Part shown: piece after piece, positions 17,149 through 25,442 of the stretch | How the letters are laid out: each line of letters starts with the position of its first letter | How positions within the stretch are numbered: the stretch's first letter is position 1 | Source of the DNA: Aquabacterium sp. | GTDB lineage: Bacteria; Pseudomonadota; Gammaproteobacteria; Burkholderiales; Burkholderiaceae_C | Direction of reading: 5' to 3' | DNA: 35,440 nucleotides | Assembly (NCBI GenBank): GCA_004322345.1 | Contig: SCTQ01000073.1 | Coordinates: forward strand, 1 to 35,440 | Program-made: the position numbers and the translations under genes | The notes under the pieces: generated by a model | Told to the model about the DNA's origin: nothing | Databases searched by the model: none | The model's input: the letters and a program-made list of their open reading frames with translations, nothing else

Positions 17149-17452
17149 GAGTCGTGTCCTTGGGTCTTGGTGCTGGAGCGAATGCGCCGCCGAGGGCCGC
17201 AGTTTCGGTGCGCGTATCTCAAACTCGTGCACGGCGCCCGCTGACGGTGCCGGGAGGAAAGGATCACGGGCGGCGGAAACCGCCTTTACCGAAGTGACAA
17301 GAAGTATAGCCAGCCAGTCTCGATACTGGTTGGGAGTTCTATCTATTTGTCCTCGCCCTGCGGAGGGATGACGCAACAGACCCCGGCGGAAATTGCGCAA
17401 ATTGCGTATTTCCACGCAACCGGCGTTAATGATTGCGGAGGTTGCTACCCCA
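17149..17452. other. 304-bp intergenic region: leader/promoter of the H-NS-like gene
   Basis: No gene is seen here. The stretch is clearly richer in A+T than its surroundings. On the minus strand TATACT (17303–17308) is a good -10 candidate about 155 bp upstream of the start, giving a long 5' leader. A dyad CCAGT–N6–ACTGG (17314–17329) lies just upstream of it. Further up are tandem 9-mers AAATTGCGC and AAATTGCGT (17390–17398, 17399–17407) within a GAAAT…ATTTC dyad. A+T-rich, repeat-bearing DNA here would suit autoregulation by the H-NS-like protein; that is inference. The mltB gene ends at 17453. Confidence 0.55.
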
Positions 17453-18733
17453 TCAGCGGCCTGCGGCGGCCGCGCCCAGTTCGATTACCGCCATTGCGTA
17501 CATGCTGGACTGGTTGTAGCGGGTGATGGCGTAGAAGTTCTCGGTGCCGGCCACGTATTGGGGTGCGGCGTTGCCGTTCTCCAGCTTGACCAGGGCCAGC
17601 AGGCCGGGGTGGCTGTAGGCGGCAGGCGGCAGATGGGCGCCGAGCGCCCGCATTTGCCCGGGGCGGAAGGTGGGCAGGATATCGGGAGCCATCAGTTTGC
17701 CCAGCGCCTGAGCATCCGCCGGTATGCGTACCGGGTAATGCGTGGATATGGCACGCTGCCAGCCGTGTTCGGCCAGGTAATGGGCCACGCTGCCTATCGC
17801 GTCGGCCGGGCTGCGCCACAAATCGATGTGACCGTCACCATCGAAATCGATGGCCCAGCGCCGCCATGAACCGGGCATGAATTGGGGCAGGCCCAGGGCG
17901 CCGGCATATGAGCTGGACGGATCCTGGGGCCGCAGGCCCTGCTCTTTGCACAGCAACAGAAACTGCTCCAGCTCGTTGCGGAAAAACGGGCTGCGGTCGC
18001 GTGGCGCGCCGCCCGGATAATCGAAGGCCAGCGTCGCCAGCGCGTCCAGTGCCCGCCAGCTGCCTATTTGCTGGCCATATATGGTTTCGACGCCGATGAG
18101 GCCGACGATGATTTGCTGGGGCACGCCGTAGCGTTCCTCGGCCAGTTGCAGCCAGCGGCCGTTGGCCTGCTCGAAGGCGCGCGCAGCCTTGATGCGGCGG
18201 GGTTCGACGAAGCGCGAGCGGTAGACCTTCCAGTTCTTCGGCGTGCCCGCGGGGAAGGGTAGTACCGCGCGTGCGACGGTGGCCTGGTAGCGCGCCTCGC
18301 CCAGGGCCTGGGCCACCCATGCGGGATCCAGCTGCAGGCGCTGGGAGGCGTCGGCGACCCAGCGTGCGACGTCGGCGCGTTGTGCGTAGCGGCCCGGCTC
18401 GGTGGGCGAGGGCGTGGCGGGGGCCTCGGCGGACGCCGCGGCAGCCGGCACCGGTGCTTCCAGCGCACGTGACTGCGGCAGGCCCGCATCGGCGACCACG
18501 CTGGCGCGGGCCGCATCGGTGGGCGGCTGCACGGCGGCATCCGATGCCGGTGCACGGGCCGCCGCCGATTCGATCGCGGCGCCGGGTTCCTGTCGCGGTG
18601 GCGGCGCGCTCTGGCAGGCGGCGACGGCCCAGGCAGCCGCGCAGGCCAGGAGGCAGGCGGCGAGCGGGCTGGCGGGATGCGAGGCGGCGGTCGGGAAGGC
18701 GGCGGGCAGGTCGTCGGAACGCGTGCGGGTCAT
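17453..18733 (-). CDS. mltB: membrane-bound lytic murein transglycosylase B
   Basis: A 426-residue lipoprotein transglycosylase that cleaves peptidoglycan to 1,6-anhydro-muropeptides. The signal peptide ends in a VAAC lipobox with Cys40. A long Ala/Pro-rich linker runs to about residue 112. The SLT_2 catalytic domain follows, with the catalytic Glu216 in IGVETIYG and the family blocks LATLAFDYP, GALGLPQFMPGSW and FDGDGHIDLW. The C-terminal NFYAITRYNQSSMYAMAV is also characteristic. Length after the linker is normal for MltB; the disordered linker is longer than usual. It lies 97 bp downstream of tgpA on the same strand, so co-transcription with the moxR cluster is possible. Confidence 0.94.
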   Translation of the reverse strand: MTRTRSDDLPAAFPTAASHPASPLAACLLACAAAWAVAACQSAPPPRQEPGAAIESAAARAPASDAAVQPPTDAARASVVADAGLPQSRALEAPVPAAAASAEAPATPSPTEPGRYAQRADVARWVADASQRLQLDPAWVAQALGEARYQATVARAVLPFPAGTPKNWKVYRSRFVEPRRIKAARAFEQANGRWLQLAEERYGVPQQIIVGLIGVETIYGQQIGSWRALDALATLAFDYPGGAPRDRSPFFRNELEQFLLLCKEQGLRPQDPSSSYAGALGLPQFMPGSWRRWAIDFDGDGHIDLWRSPADAIGSVAHYLAEHGWQRAISTHYPVRIPADAQALGKLMAPDILPTFRPGQMRALGAHLPPAAYSHPGLLALVKLENGNAAPQYVAGTENFYAITRYNQSSMYAMAVIELGAAAAGR

Positions 18734-18830
18734 CGGCGGAAGAAGGGGAGCACAAAGGAGGCAGGGCCCCGAGCCTATCCGAGGACGTGCCGCCGCCGCG
18801 GTGTGCGGCGCGCGGGGCGTTGCAGCCCCG

Positions 18831-20945
18831 CTACCCCTGGGGAGCCTGTAATGCCGCCGTGCCGCCGCGGTGCGCCCGCACCGAACGCACCAGTGCCCTG
18901 GCCGCCGCCAGCAGCCTGCGCCGCTGTCGGCGCGAAGGATGGCGTGGCAGGTTGGCGTCCTGCGGGCCGTAGCGCAGGGCGTCGAGCCGCTCCAGTTCGC
19001 TCACCAGCGGCAGCGCGGCGCGGCCGTATTCCTTGCGCAGCAGGCGTGCCAGGGTCAGCGGCGGCTGGTGGGCCGCGGCCTCGATGCCCACGCTTTCCAA
19101 CAGGCTGCGTACCTGGGCGTAGGACACCAGCCAGGGATCGAAGCGGCGGCGCTCCCACCAGGCCCACACCAGCGCCGCCAGGCTCAGGTTGGTCAGCGCG
19201 ATGACCAGGGCGCGGGCCAGGTCGGTCCAGTCCTCGGCGTCCAGACCTAGCCGACGCAGAACATCGAGCTGGCGGCCCTGCGAGTAGTTCAGCACCGACT
19301 GGTTCCAGGTGTTGTTCATCGCGTCCCAGAAGTTGCGCAGCTGCTGGCCGAAGGCCGGGTTGAGGGCCGTCAGCGTGCTGCTGACCACGGTCGGCGGCGC
19401 CGCCAGCCGGCGCCCGCGCTCGACCCGTGCCGGGTCCACCGCCGCGGTCGGATCCACCCGCACCCAGCCCAGGCCTTCCTGCCAGTACTCGGCCCAGGCG
19501 TGGGCGTCGCTGTTGCGCACGATCCAGTAGCCGTCCACCGGGTTGAGCTCACCGCCCTGGAAGCCGGTGACCACGCGGGCCGGCACACCCATGGCCCGCA
19601 TGATGACGACATAGGCTGCTGCGAAGTGCTCGCAGAAGCCGGTGCGGCGGTCGAACCAGAACTCGTCGACGGCCTCGTTGCCATAGGTGCCCGGGCTGAG
19701 CGTGTAGCGATAGTTCTCGCGCCGGATGTGGCCCAGCACCGCCCGCGTCAGGGTGGACGCATTGGCCTGCGCGAAGACGGGATCGGCGCGCAGCTGTCGT
19801 GCCCAGGCCAGGGTGCGCGGGTTGCGGCCGGCCGGCAGCTCCAGGTGTTCGGCGAGCATGGCCTCGCCGGCCTCGGCCCCGGCGCGGAAGGCCATCCAGG
19901 CGCGGGCCCGCAGGCGCATGCGGTCGGTCACCGGCAGCACGGTCTGCCATTGCATGCCCCGCTGCATCAGCCGCGGCGGGCGGTCGCCGTCGACCTCGGG
20001 CTTGAAGGGCGTGGCCTCCAGCAGGGGCAGCGTGCTCTGCCGGGTGGGTTCGAGCGTCACCTCGTATTCCAGCGGCTTGCCTGAGACCGTGATGGCCTCG
20101 GCCGTGGCCAGCGCGCTGCGGGAGTACGGATAGGGGGTCTCGCGCCAGCGCAGCCCGTCGAAGCTGGTCAGCACCGGGCCGCGGAAGTACAGCGCCGGCT
20201 GGGACGGCACGCTGCCCCCCAGGAAGCGCACGCGCATCGCGATCGAGTCGTCCAGCGCCATCTCGGCGATCTGGCCCAGCGTCATCTGGCCCGACAGCCC
20301 CGTGTTGGCCATTGCGTCCTGCGGCCGGCCCCACAGCGGCGGCAGGCGCGGGAAGAGCATGAACAGCACGACCATGATGGGCGCACCCAGCGCAGCGGTG
20401 CGCGCGGCCAGCGCCGCGGCGTCGCGCACGCGGGGGCGGCCCACCGGCAGGTTGGCCAGGGTCAGCGAGGTCAGCAGGCCCCACACCGCCAGCAGCATCG
20501 CAGCGGCCGTCAGCAGGCTCTGCGAGTACAGGAACTGGGTCAGGATCAGGAAGAAGCCAAGGAAGAAGACGACGAAGGCGTCGCGCCGCGCGCGCAGTTC
20601 CAGCGTCTTCAGCGCGGTCAGTGCGACCACCAGCGTGACGCCCGGCTCCTGGCCCAGCAGCGTGCGGTGGCTCCACCAGGTCAGGGCGCAGGACAGCAGC
20701 AGCAGAAAGCCGAGGAAGAAGCGGCTGGGCAGCGGGCCGTCGCGCCAGGCCAGCACGCCGCGCCACAGCAGGGCGATCGCCGCGAAGGCGGTGGCCCAGG
20801 CCGGCAGGCGCGCGGCGTGCGGCGCCACCGTCCAGCCGATGACCACGAGCAGGAAGAGCACGTCGCGGTTGTCGCGCGCCAGGCCGCTGCGGCGGCCGGC
20901 GGCCGTGGCCAGCGGGGCCTGGGTGATGCGGGCTTCGGCGCTCAC
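18831..20945 (-). CDS. tgpA: TgpA-type transglutaminase-like membrane protein (DUF3488)
   Basis: A 704-residue inner-membrane protein. About six transmembrane segments lie in residues 28–200 (DUF3488 region), then a periplasmic transglutaminase-like domain with the catalytic triad Cys438 (RTGFCEHFA), His482 (SDAHAWAEYW) and Asp498 (WVRVDPTAA). One more membrane segment follows near 605–625, and a basic DUF4129-like cytosolic tail. It starts with GTG inside the GTGA that also holds the stop codon of the DUF58 gene, so the two are translationally coupled. TgpA of Pseudomonas is important for viability and thought to act in envelope or peptidoglycan processes; the substrate is not established. 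Symbol assigned by family and gene order. Confidence 0.9.
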   Translation of the reverse strand: MSAEARITQAPLATAAGRRSGLARDNRDVLFLLVVIGWTVAPHAARLPAWATAFAAIALLWRGVLAWRDGPLPSRFFLGFLLLLSCALTWWSHRTLLGQEPGVTLVVALTALKTLELRARRDAFVVFFLGFFLILTQFLYSQSLLTAAAMLLAVWGLLTSLTLANLPVGRPRVRDAAALAARTAALGAPIMVVLFMLFPRLPPLWGRPQDAMANTGLSGQMTLGQIAEMALDDSIAMRVRFLGGSVPSQPALYFRGPVLTSFDGLRWRETPYPYSRSALATAEAITVSGKPLEYEVTLEPTRQSTLPLLEATPFKPEVDGDRPPRLMQRGMQWQTVLPVTDRMRLRARAWMAFRAGAEAGEAMLAEHLELPAGRNPRTLAWARQLRADPVFAQANASTLTRAVLGHIRRENYRYTLSPGTYGNEAVDEFWFDRRTGFCEHFAAAYVVIMRAMGVPARVVTGFQGGELNPVDGYWIVRNSDAHAWAEYWQEGLGWVRVDPTAAVDPARVERGRRLAAPPTVVSSTLTALNPAFGQQLRNFWDAMNNTWNQSVLNYSQGRQLDVLRRLGLDAEDWTDLARALVIALTNLSLAALVWAWWERRRFDPWLVSYAQVRSLLESVGIEAAAHQPPLTLARLLRKEYGRAALPLVSELERLDALRYGPQDANLPRHPSRRQRRRLLAAARALVRSVRAHRGGTAALQAPQG

Positions 20946-21973
20946 GATCGGACCTGCCACATCGCCAGCGCCTCCAGGCAGCGCAGCCGGTGCAGGTCGC
21001 CGGTGGAGGGCTCGATCTGCTGGCCGGGCAGGCGCAGGCCGTAGGCCAGGTCGCCGCGGTCGGCCGACCAGATCCAGGCGGTCAGGCGCGACAGCCGGGC
21101 TTCGGGCGGCAGCGGTGCGGCGCTCGTCCAGTCCAGCCAGAGATCCTGCTGCACCCGGGTCTCGCGGTCGCGGCTGACCAGCGTGCCCGTGGCGGCCAGC
21201 GTGCGGGTGGACTTCTTCCAGGCCACCAGGCGCAGCGCGTCGCCGCGCCGCCAGTCGCGCACGCCGTCGACCTCGTCGCCGGCCAGGATGCGCGAGCGCG
21301 GATGGTTGCCGCTGGCCTGCGGGCCGGCCGCCAGGGGCGGGGCCGGGCGTTCGGGGGCGGGCCACACCAGCACCTCGGCTGCCGGGCGCCAGATCGACCA
21401 GGCATGGAAGAGGCCGAAGGGAAAGCGCGTGTGGATGGTGATGCGCGGCAGCGGGTAGCGCCCGCGGCGGTCGGCCGCGACGCTCAGGTGCACCGTTGCG
21501 CTGCCCATGCCTGGCACGTCCACCCAGGTCCAGGCGGCCGGGTCGGCGGCCTTGTCGCCCACGCGCAGCCCCAGGGCGGGCCGGGCGTGGGTGTCGGCGT
21601 TGTCCAGCACGGCCTCCACGACGGCGGCCTCGCCTGCGTGCACGGGTTGCGGCTCGCGCAGATGCAGCGACAGGCCGCGCAGCGTGCGGTGGGTCATGTG
21701 CAGCGAGACGATCGCGCTGCCACCCAGCAGGAAGGTCAGCAGGTAGCCCAGGTTGAGCTGGAAGTTGATCGACGACAGCAGCAACACCAGCAGCACGGCG
21801 GAGAACACCCAGCCGGCACGCGTCGGCAGGATGTAGACGTTGCCGTGGTGCAGTTGCAGGTTGTCCTTGCGCGGATGGCGCGCGTTCCAGAACTGCCGCA
21901 GGCGCCGCGGCAGGTCCAGCGGGGACCGCGGTGCGGGGTCGATGTCGGACAGTGCGGGGGTGGCCGGGATCAT
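20942..21973 (-). CDS. DUF58 domain-containing protein (MoxR-associated)
   Basis: A 343-residue protein. Two adjacent hydrophobic helices near the N-terminus (about 38–76, GWVFSAVLLVLLLSSINF and LGYLLTFLLGGSAIV) anchor it in the membrane, and a beta-rich region follows. The DUF58 signature is at about 230–262: GDEVDGVRDWRRGDALRLV then WKKSTR. Such proteins sit next to MoxR ATPases and have a degenerate vWA-like part. I used the ATG at 21973; a TTG at 21994 is possible and would shorten the gap to moxR to 7 bp. It overlaps the next gene (tgpA) by 4 nt. The precise role is unknown; a link between the ATPase and TgpA is inference. Confidence 0.88.
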   Translation of the reverse strand: MIPATPALSDIDPAPRSPLDLPRRLRQFWNARHPRKDNLQLHHGNVYILPTRAGWVFSAVLLVLLLSSINFQLNLGYLLTFLLGGSAIVSLHMTHRTLRGLSLHLREPQPVHAGEAAVVEAVLDNADTHARPALGLRVGDKAADPAAWTWVDVPGMGSATVHLSVAADRRGRYPLPRITIHTRFPFGLFHAWSIWRPAAEVLVWPAPERPAPPLAAGPQASGNHPRSRILAGDEVDGVRDWRRGDALRLVAWKKSTRTLAATGTLVSRDRETRVQQDLWLDWTSAAPLPPEARLSRLTAWIWSADRGDLAYGLRLPGQQIEPSTGDLHRLRCLEALAMWQVRS

Positions 21974-22001
21974 GGAGTCCGCGACGGGAGGCAAGGGGGC
22001 T

Positions 22002-22937
22002 TCAGCGCAGTTCCGTGGCGGCGATCATCGCGCGCACCTGCTCGACGCTGCCGCGGCCGGCCTGCGGCACCGGCACCATGCGGTGGGCCAGCACCTGGGG
22101 CGCGACGGCCTGCAGGTCGTCGGGCGAGACGTGGTCGCGCCGCATCAGCAGCGCACGCGCCTGGGCCGCGTGCAGCCAGGCCAGGCCGGCGCGCGGGCTG
22201 ATGCCCTGCACGAACCAGCGGCCGGAGCGCGTGGCACCGATCAGCAACTGCAGGTAGTCCAGCAGCGGGCCGGAGACGTGCACGGCCTGCACCGCGCGCT
22301 GGGCGGCCTGAAGGTCCTCGGGCGACATCACGGGCTTCAGGCCCGCCAGTGCGGCGCGGCGGTCGGTGCCGGCCAGCAACTCGCGCTCGCTGGCCGCGTC
22401 CGGATAGCCCAGCGAGATGCGCAGGGCGAAGCGGTCCAGCTGCGACTCCGGCAGCGGGTAGGTGCCGAGCTGGTCGCTGGGGTTCTGGGTGGCGATGACG
22501 AAGAACGGCTGGGGCAGCGGGCGGGTCTGCCCCTCGACCGTGACCTGGCGCTCCTCCATCGCCTCCAGCAGCGCGCTCTGCGTCTTGGGGCCGGCGCGGT
22601 TGATCTCGTCGGCGAGCAGCACCTGGGTGAAGACCGGGCCGGGGTGGAAGACGAAGCCGCCCTGGCCGTCCTGGATGTTGCGCTCCCAGACGCTGACGCC
22701 GGTCATGTCCGAGGGCAGCAGGTCGGCCGTGAACTGCACGCGCGAGAATTGCAGCCCCAGCGAGGCGGCCAGTGCATGGGCCAGGGTGGTCTTGCCGACG
22801 CCGGGCACGTCCTCGATCAGGAGATGCCCGCCGCACAGCAGGCAGGTGACGCAGTCCTCGATCTGCGGCCGTTTGCCGACGATGATCGTGCTAATCTGGT
22901 TCACCAGATTGACGAGCTGGGTGTGCAAGGTGGTCAT
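22002..22937 (-). CDS. MoxR-family AAA+ ATPase
   Basis: A 311-residue MoxR-type ATPase, probably a chaperone-like assembly factor in the cytosol. Walker A is GVGKTT at 46–51, Walker B is LLADE near 107–111, and sensor 1 is IATQNPSDQ near 148–156. The GPVFTQVLLADEINRA stretch and the arginine-finger region PLPESQLDRF are typical of the family. It heads a minus-strand cluster moxR–DUF58–tgpA(–mltB). The gap to the DUF58 gene is short. Upstream, TAAGGT lies six bases before the ATG and there is no Shine-Dalgarno, so transcription might start at or very near the ATG (inference). It is divergent from the HDAC-family gene. Confidence 0.94.
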   Translation of the reverse strand: MTTLHTQLVNLVNQISTIIVGKRPQIEDCVTCLLCGGHLLIEDVPGVGKTTLAHALAASLGLQFSRVQFTADLLPSDMTGVSVWERNIQDGQGGFVFHPGPVFTQVLLADEINRAGPKTQSALLEAMEERQVTVEGQTRPLPQPFFVIATQNPSDQLGTYPLPESQLDRFALRISLGYPDAASERELLAGTDRRAALAGLKPVMSPEDLQAAQRAVQAVHVSGPLLDYLQLLIGATRSGRWFVQGISPRAGLAWLHAAQARALLMRRDHVSPDDLQAVAPQVLAHRMVPVPQAGRGSVEQVRAMIAATELR

Positions 22938-23039
22938 CCCGCGACCTTAGCAGCTGCAGCAAAAGCCGGCCGATCGATCAACGCACAAGATTCCATGTTG
23001 TTGTCCGGCATCCGTCGTCTGTTCAAGCCTGAGCGTGCC

Positions 23040-23999
23040 ATGGCACCTACTGCCTTCTATACCCATCCGGCCTGCCTCGAGCACGACATGGGCGACGGCC
23101 ACCCCGAGTGCCCCGAGCGCCTGCAGGCCATCGAGCAGATGCTGCGTGCCAGCGGCCTGGGCGCGCACCTCGCGCGACGCGAGGCGCCCAGCGCCCAGAC
23201 CAGCGACCTCGGCCTGGCCCACGAGGCCGGCTACGTGGCCAACCTGTCCGACTTCATGGCCCAGGTGGCCGCCTCCGGCAAGACGCGCGCGGTGGACCCC
23301 GACACCTGGGTCGGCCCCGGCAGCCTGGAGGCCGCGCTGCGTGCCGCCGGCGCCGCGGTGGCCGCCACCGACGCGGTGATCGATGGCGAGGCCGCCAACG
23401 CCTTCTGCGCCGTGCGCCCGCCCGGCCATCACGCCACGCGGCGCCAGGCCATGGGCTTCTGCTTCTTCAACAACGTGGCCATCGCCGCACGCCATGCGCT
23501 GGACGTGCGCGGCCTGCAGCGCGTGGCGGTGGTGGACTTCGACGTGCACCACGGCAACGGCACCGAGGACATCCTGGCCGGCGACGACCGCGTGCTGATG
23601 GTCAGCTTCTTCCAGCACCCGCTGTATCCGTATTCCGGCACCGAGAACCCGGCGCCGAACATGGTCAACGTGCCGATCCCGCCGCGCACCCGCGGCATGG
23701 AGATCCGCGACGTCATCGAGACCCAGTGGATCCCGGCGCTGGAGCGCTTCAAGCCGCAGATGGTCTTCGTCTCGGCCGGCTTCGACGCCCACCGCGACGA
23801 TGGCCTGGCCCAGCTGGGGCTGGTCGAGGCCGACTACGAATGGATCACGATGCGGGTGATGGACATCGCCCGCCGGTTCGCGGATGGGCGCCTCGTGTCC
23901 TGCCTCGAAGGCGGCTACAACCTGAGCGCGCTGGCGCGCAGCGTCGAAGCGCATCTGCGCGTGCTGAGCAACCAGCCGCTGCCGCTGCAGTCGGCCTGA
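23040..23999 (+). CDS. histone deacetylase family protein (class II/AcuC-like hydrolase)
   Basis: A 319-residue zinc deacetylase of the HDAC/acetylpolyamine amidohydrolase superfamily. Key motifs: HPECPERL (21–28), RPPGHHA with His130/His131, DFDVHHGNG with the zinc ligands Asp168 and His170, the further ligand Asp in FVSAGFDAH (about 245–250), and the catalytic Tyr in EGGYNLSALA. Bacterial members deacetylate small molecules or proteins; the substrate here is unknown. An in-frame ATG at 22995 would add 15 residues (MLLSGIRRLFKPERA). I prefer 23040 because the family begins near TAFYTHP, but the upstream start cannot be excluded. The gene is divergent from moxR. Confidence 0.92.
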   Translation: MAPTAFYTHPACLEHDMGDGHPECPERLQAIEQMLRASGLGAHLARREAPSAQTSDLGLAHEAGYVANLSDFMAQVAASGKTRAVDPDTWVGPGSLEAALRAAGAAVAATDAVIDGEAANAFCAVRPPGHHATRRQAMGFCFFNNVAIAARHALDVRGLQRVAVVDFDVHHGNGTEDILAGDDRVLMVSFFQHPLYPYSGTENPAPNMVNVPIPPRTRGMEIRDVIETQWIPALERFKPQMVFVSAGFDAHRDDGLAQLGLVEADYEWITMRVMDIARRFADGRLVSCLEGGYNLSALARSVEAHLRVLSNQPLPLQSA

Positions 24000-24084
24000 T
24001 CCCGGCGCTGCGGGTGGCTTCGCCCGGGCGACAGGGCCGAGCACCGGGCCGCTCCAATCCGGCGCTATTCCCATGCGGGATCGG

Positions 24085-24100
24085 CCGACGCATGCGTCGG
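24085..24100. repeat. 16-bp perfect palindrome before mscS-family gene
   Basis: CCGACGCATGCGTCGG is self-complementary; as RNA it makes a 6-bp stem with a CATG loop. A second small dyad, GCAGG–N6–CCTGC (24111–24126), ends two bases before the ATG at 24129. No T run follows either, so an operator or leader hairpin is as likely as a terminator for the upstream gene. Confidence 0.45.
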
Positions 24101-24128
24101 ACGAGGGGCTGCAGGTAAGCTCCTGCGA

Positions 24129-25442
24129 ATGGCCTTGAACCCGAACATCAAACACCATGTCTTCAGCCCCGACGAGCTGCTCAAGCTCGCCGACGATCTC
24201 ACCAGACCCACCGCGCTGACCGAGCTGGCCGTGCTGGCCGGCTGCCTGTTCATCGCCTGGGGCATTGCGCGCCTCGTGCGCGGCAGCCAGGTGCTGCAGG
24301 GCTCGATCTGGTTCGGCCAGCGCATCGTCGACGGCGTGTTCTTCCCGGTGCTCGCCGCGCTGCTGGGGCTGGGCGCACGCGAGCTGCTGACCGGCGTCGT
24401 GCCCATCGCCGTCTTCAAGCTGGCGATTCCCATCCTGACCTCGCTGGCGCTGATCCGGCTGACGGTGCGCGTGCTGCAGGCGGCCTTCCCCAACTCCCAC
24501 CTGATGCGCGTCATCGAGCGCTCCTTCTCCTGGGGCGCCTGGATCGTCGTCGTGCTGTGGATCACCGGCGTGATGCCCTGGCTGCTGGACGAGATGGACG
24601 CCATCAGCTGGAAGATCGGCGCAACCCAGCTGACCCTGCGCAACGTGGTCGAGGGCTCGCTGAGCGCGATCACCGTGCTCATCGTCTCGCTGTGGCTGTC
24701 CTCGGCACTGGAGACGCGGCTGCTGCGCGGCGCCTCGGTGCAGGACCTGTCGACGCGCAAGATCGCCGCCAACGCACTGCGCGCGGGGATGCTCTTCGTC
24801 GGGCTCCTGATGGCGCTGTCGGCCGCAGGCATCGACCTGACGGCGCTGTCGGTGCTCAGCGGCGCGGTCGGCGTCGGCCTGGGCTTCGGGCTGCAGAAGC
24901 TGGCGTCGAACTACGTCTCGGGCTTCGTCATCCTGGCCGAGCGCGCGCTGCGCATCGGCGACCTGGTGAAGGTGGACAGCTTCGAGGGGCGCATCACCGA
25001 CATCAGCACCCGCTACACCGTGATCCGCGCCAGCAACGGTCGTGAGTCCCTGGTGCCCAACGAGCTGCTGATCACCCAGCGGGTGGAGAACGCCTCGCGT
25101 GCCGACACCAAGACGATGCTGCAGTCGGTGGTGCAGGTGCCCTACGGCACCGACGTCGATGCGCTGCGCCCGCAGGTGGCTGCCGCCGTGCTGGAGGTGG
25201 AGCGCGTGGTGGAAGACCCGCAGCCGCTGGTGCAACTGAGCAACTTCACGCCGGACGGCCTGGAGCTGACGGTGCAGTTCTGGATCGCCGATCCGGACAA
25301 GAACCAGCTGACGGTGCGCTCCGACGTGAACCTGGCGATCCTGCGCGTGCTGGGTGCGGCGGGTGTCGAGGTGCCGCGAGCACAGCGCGTGGTCAGGCAG
25401 ATCGTGGAGGGATCTTCCACGTCTGGCCCACAGCCAGCGTGA
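24129..25442 (+). CDS. MscS-family mechanosensitive channel
   Basis: A 437-residue inner-membrane channel of the MscS family that releases solutes on hypo-osmotic shock. About five hydrophobic segments cover residues 31–260. The pore-lining TM3 is the glycine-alanine helix SGAVGVGLGFGLQKLASNYVS (about 250–270), followed by FVILAERALRIGDLVKVDSFEGRITDISTRYTVIR, the hallmark beta-domain entry. The C-terminal alpha/beta vestibule runs to about 420. It is larger than E. coli MscS (286 aa) because of extra N-terminal membrane helices. The last 50 bases overlap the convergent MBL gene. TAAGCT lies seven bases before the ATG and no Shine-Dalgarno is clear. Confidence 0.93.
   Translation: MALNPNIKHHVFSPDELLKLADDLTRPTALTELAVLAGCLFIAWGIARLVRGSQVLQGSIWFGQRIVDGVFFPVLAALLGLGARELLTGVVPIAVFKLAIPILTSLALIRLTVRVLQAAFPNSHLMRVIERSFSWGAWIVVVLWITGVMPWLLDEMDAISWKIGATQLTLRNVVEGSLSAITVLIVSLWLSSALETRLLRGASVQDLSTRKIAANALRAGMLFVGLLMALSAAGIDLTALSVLSGAVGVGLGFGLQKLASNYVSGFVILAERALRIGDLVKVDSFEGRITDISTRYTVIRASNGRESLVPNELLITQRVENASRADTKTMLQSVVQVPYGTDVDALRPQVAAAVLEVERVVEDPQPLVQLSNFTPDGLELTVQFWIADPDKNQLTVRSDVNLAILRVLGAAGVEVPRAQRVVRQIVEGSSTSGPQPA

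Noticed and set aside
21840-22994. Upstream extension of the HDAC-family frame over moxR
   Set aside because: The extra ~385 codons are antisense to moxR and low in complexity; the enzyme fold begins near 23040.
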